Below, in pieces: positions 6,886-7,513 of a DNA stretch of 7,513 nucleotides (positions are counted from its first letter, which is position 1; the number at the start of each line of letters is the position of its first letter). A program made the position numbers and the translations under genes. Location of the stretch: NCBI GenBank assembly GCA_020866945.1, contig JAJBVW010000022.1, positions 1-7,513 on the forward strand, read 5' to 3'. The stretch comes from Oscillospiraceae bacterium (lineage in GTDB: Bacteria; Bacillota; Clostridia; Oscillospirales; Oscillospiraceae). The notes beneath the pieces were generated by a model. It was not told the origin of the DNA, made no database searches, and saw only the letters and a list, made by a program, of their open reading frames with translations.

Positions 6886-6972
6886 CTTTTACCACCCTGA
6901 TAAGGGCTGAATAGGGGAAAATTTTTACTCGCCATACTGGAATCACACAATGCATCTTTTATCAATATGCCA

Positions 6973-7513
6973 TCAACATAAAGATTTTAGATAATCCTCC
7001 ACATTGAGGTACTGAATTCCATCTGATTGTGCGGGTTCACCTCGATAGATTACATATTTCCCGGTGATTGTTCCAAAGCGGTGCTCAGTCTCGGCGCATT
7101 TCTCCGCGTCGATAAGATGCTGGTACTGGCTAGGAACAATCTCCTTGCTGTGTTTAATCTCATAGATCTTGCACGATAAAGCTTTAGGATCATAAATCAC
7201 CATATCGAATTCTCCAACAGCGAATTGGAGCTTGAAAACCTCTTTGCTCGGAAGCGCAATTTTAGTTTCCAAAAGTACGATGTCCTCCATCATTCTTCCT
7301 TTTATTTCACTGAGGATACGGTCTAATATACGGTCGTGTTCTACTACAGACAGCATATTGAATTTTTCATCCAATAGCAAACTACTGACTAGCGCATCAG
7401 CTTGCGCATACCGCATTCCAGGTTGACTAATGATAACAATTTTCTCCCGGAGACTGACATTAGACAATATGTAATGACCTCCGATTTGTAGAAACGTGGA
7501 TTTACCTGTATAA
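6973..7513 (-). CDS. Partial: C-terminal part of an ATP-binding protein (AAA/DUF4143-like, PDDEXK-like fold)
   Basis: The frame is open to the window edge: the codons before 7467 read on through GGHYI to position 7512, so the visible part is 179 residues with no start in the window. A TTG at 7467 is in frame but has no reason to be a start. Visible features are ISQPGMRYAQADALVSSLL, then a helix GRMMEDIVLLETK (fragment residues 72-84), GEFDMVIYD (100-108) and YEIKHS (117-122). The E, D and ExK in these segments resemble the PDDEXK-nuclease-like domain at the C-terminus of AAA_14/DUF4143-type ATP-binding proteins of Firmicutes. Its function is unknown, and defence or mobile-element roles are only possibilities. 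Base composition is visibly lower in GC than in the other genes, which hints at separate acquisition. The family is inferred from recall of similar sequences; the partial status is certain. Confidence 0.7.
   Translation of the reverse strand, partial: YTGKSTFLQIGGHYILSNVSLREKIVIISQPGMRYAQADALVSSLLLDEKFNMLSVVEHDRILDRILSEIKGRMMEDIVLLETKIALPSKEVFKLQFAVGEFDMVIYDPKALSCKIYEIKHSKEIVPSQYQHLIDAEKCAETEHRFGTITGKYVIYRGEPAQSDGIQYLNVEDYLKSLC

Noticed and set aside
6891..6935. Terminator of the right-hand gene near CCCTGATAAGGG
   Set aside because: The stem is only 4 bp and no T run follows it on the minus strand, so it is not called.
7468..7513. GKST near the visible start of the right-hand partial gene as a Walker A motif
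   Set aside because: The upstream part of a P-loop lies outside the window, only about 175 residues remain to the stop, and no Walker B motif follows. It may be chance.

Overview
The window looks like chromosomal DNA from a GC-rich Gram-positive anaerobe of the Clostridia, of the Oscillospiraceae/Lachnospiraceae gut type. This is inferred from strong AGGAGG-type ribosome binding sites, a TTG start, sigma-A-like promoters, a Sec signal peptide with no outer-membrane features, and an old-yellow-enzyme/FAD reductase of the FadH/BaiCD kind common in gut anaerobes. No rRNA, tRNA, CRISPR array or insertion sequence was seen.

Layout. Positions 44-96 hold a strong + strand terminator for a gene that lies to the left of the window. 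Positions 104-1228 (minus) encode a LysR-type regulator with two complete winged-helix DNA-binding domains in tandem instead of one. It is divergent from a 653-aa flavin/iron-sulfur oxidoreductase at 1464-3425 (plus). The 235-bp gap between them carries a near-consensus promoter for the regulator and a dyad over its -35 box. This is the usual arrangement for a LysR protein that senses a small molecule and controls the neighbouring reductase. The two genes probably form one unit for detecting and reducing an unsaturated or aromatic compound, whose identity the sequence does not reveal.

Positions 3651-6710 (minus) encode a 1019-aa secreted, very acidic, lysine-poor protein. It has a signal peptide, about 600 residues of beta-strand-rich, Asn/Thr/Gly-rich sequence that looks like a parallel beta-helix, and a C-terminal amidohydrolase domain of the imidazolonepropionase-like group in which the full metal ligand set is visible. 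It converges on the reductase, and a long stem with T-runs on both strands (3588-3639) separates them. It has its own promoter (TATAAT at 6760-6765) and ribosome binding site. The 262-bp region upstream of it is rich in inverted and direct repeats, including a perfect 8-3-8 palindrome.

Positions 6973-7513 (minus) hold the C-terminal 179 residues of a gene that runs off the right edge. It resembles the C-terminal part of AAA/DUF4143-type ATP-binding proteins with a PDDEXK-like fold, and it is visibly AT-richer than the rest of the window. The most interesting points are the beta-helix/amidohydrolase fusion, the double-headed LysR regulator, and the reductase in which the usual catalytic tyrosine position is a tryptophan.
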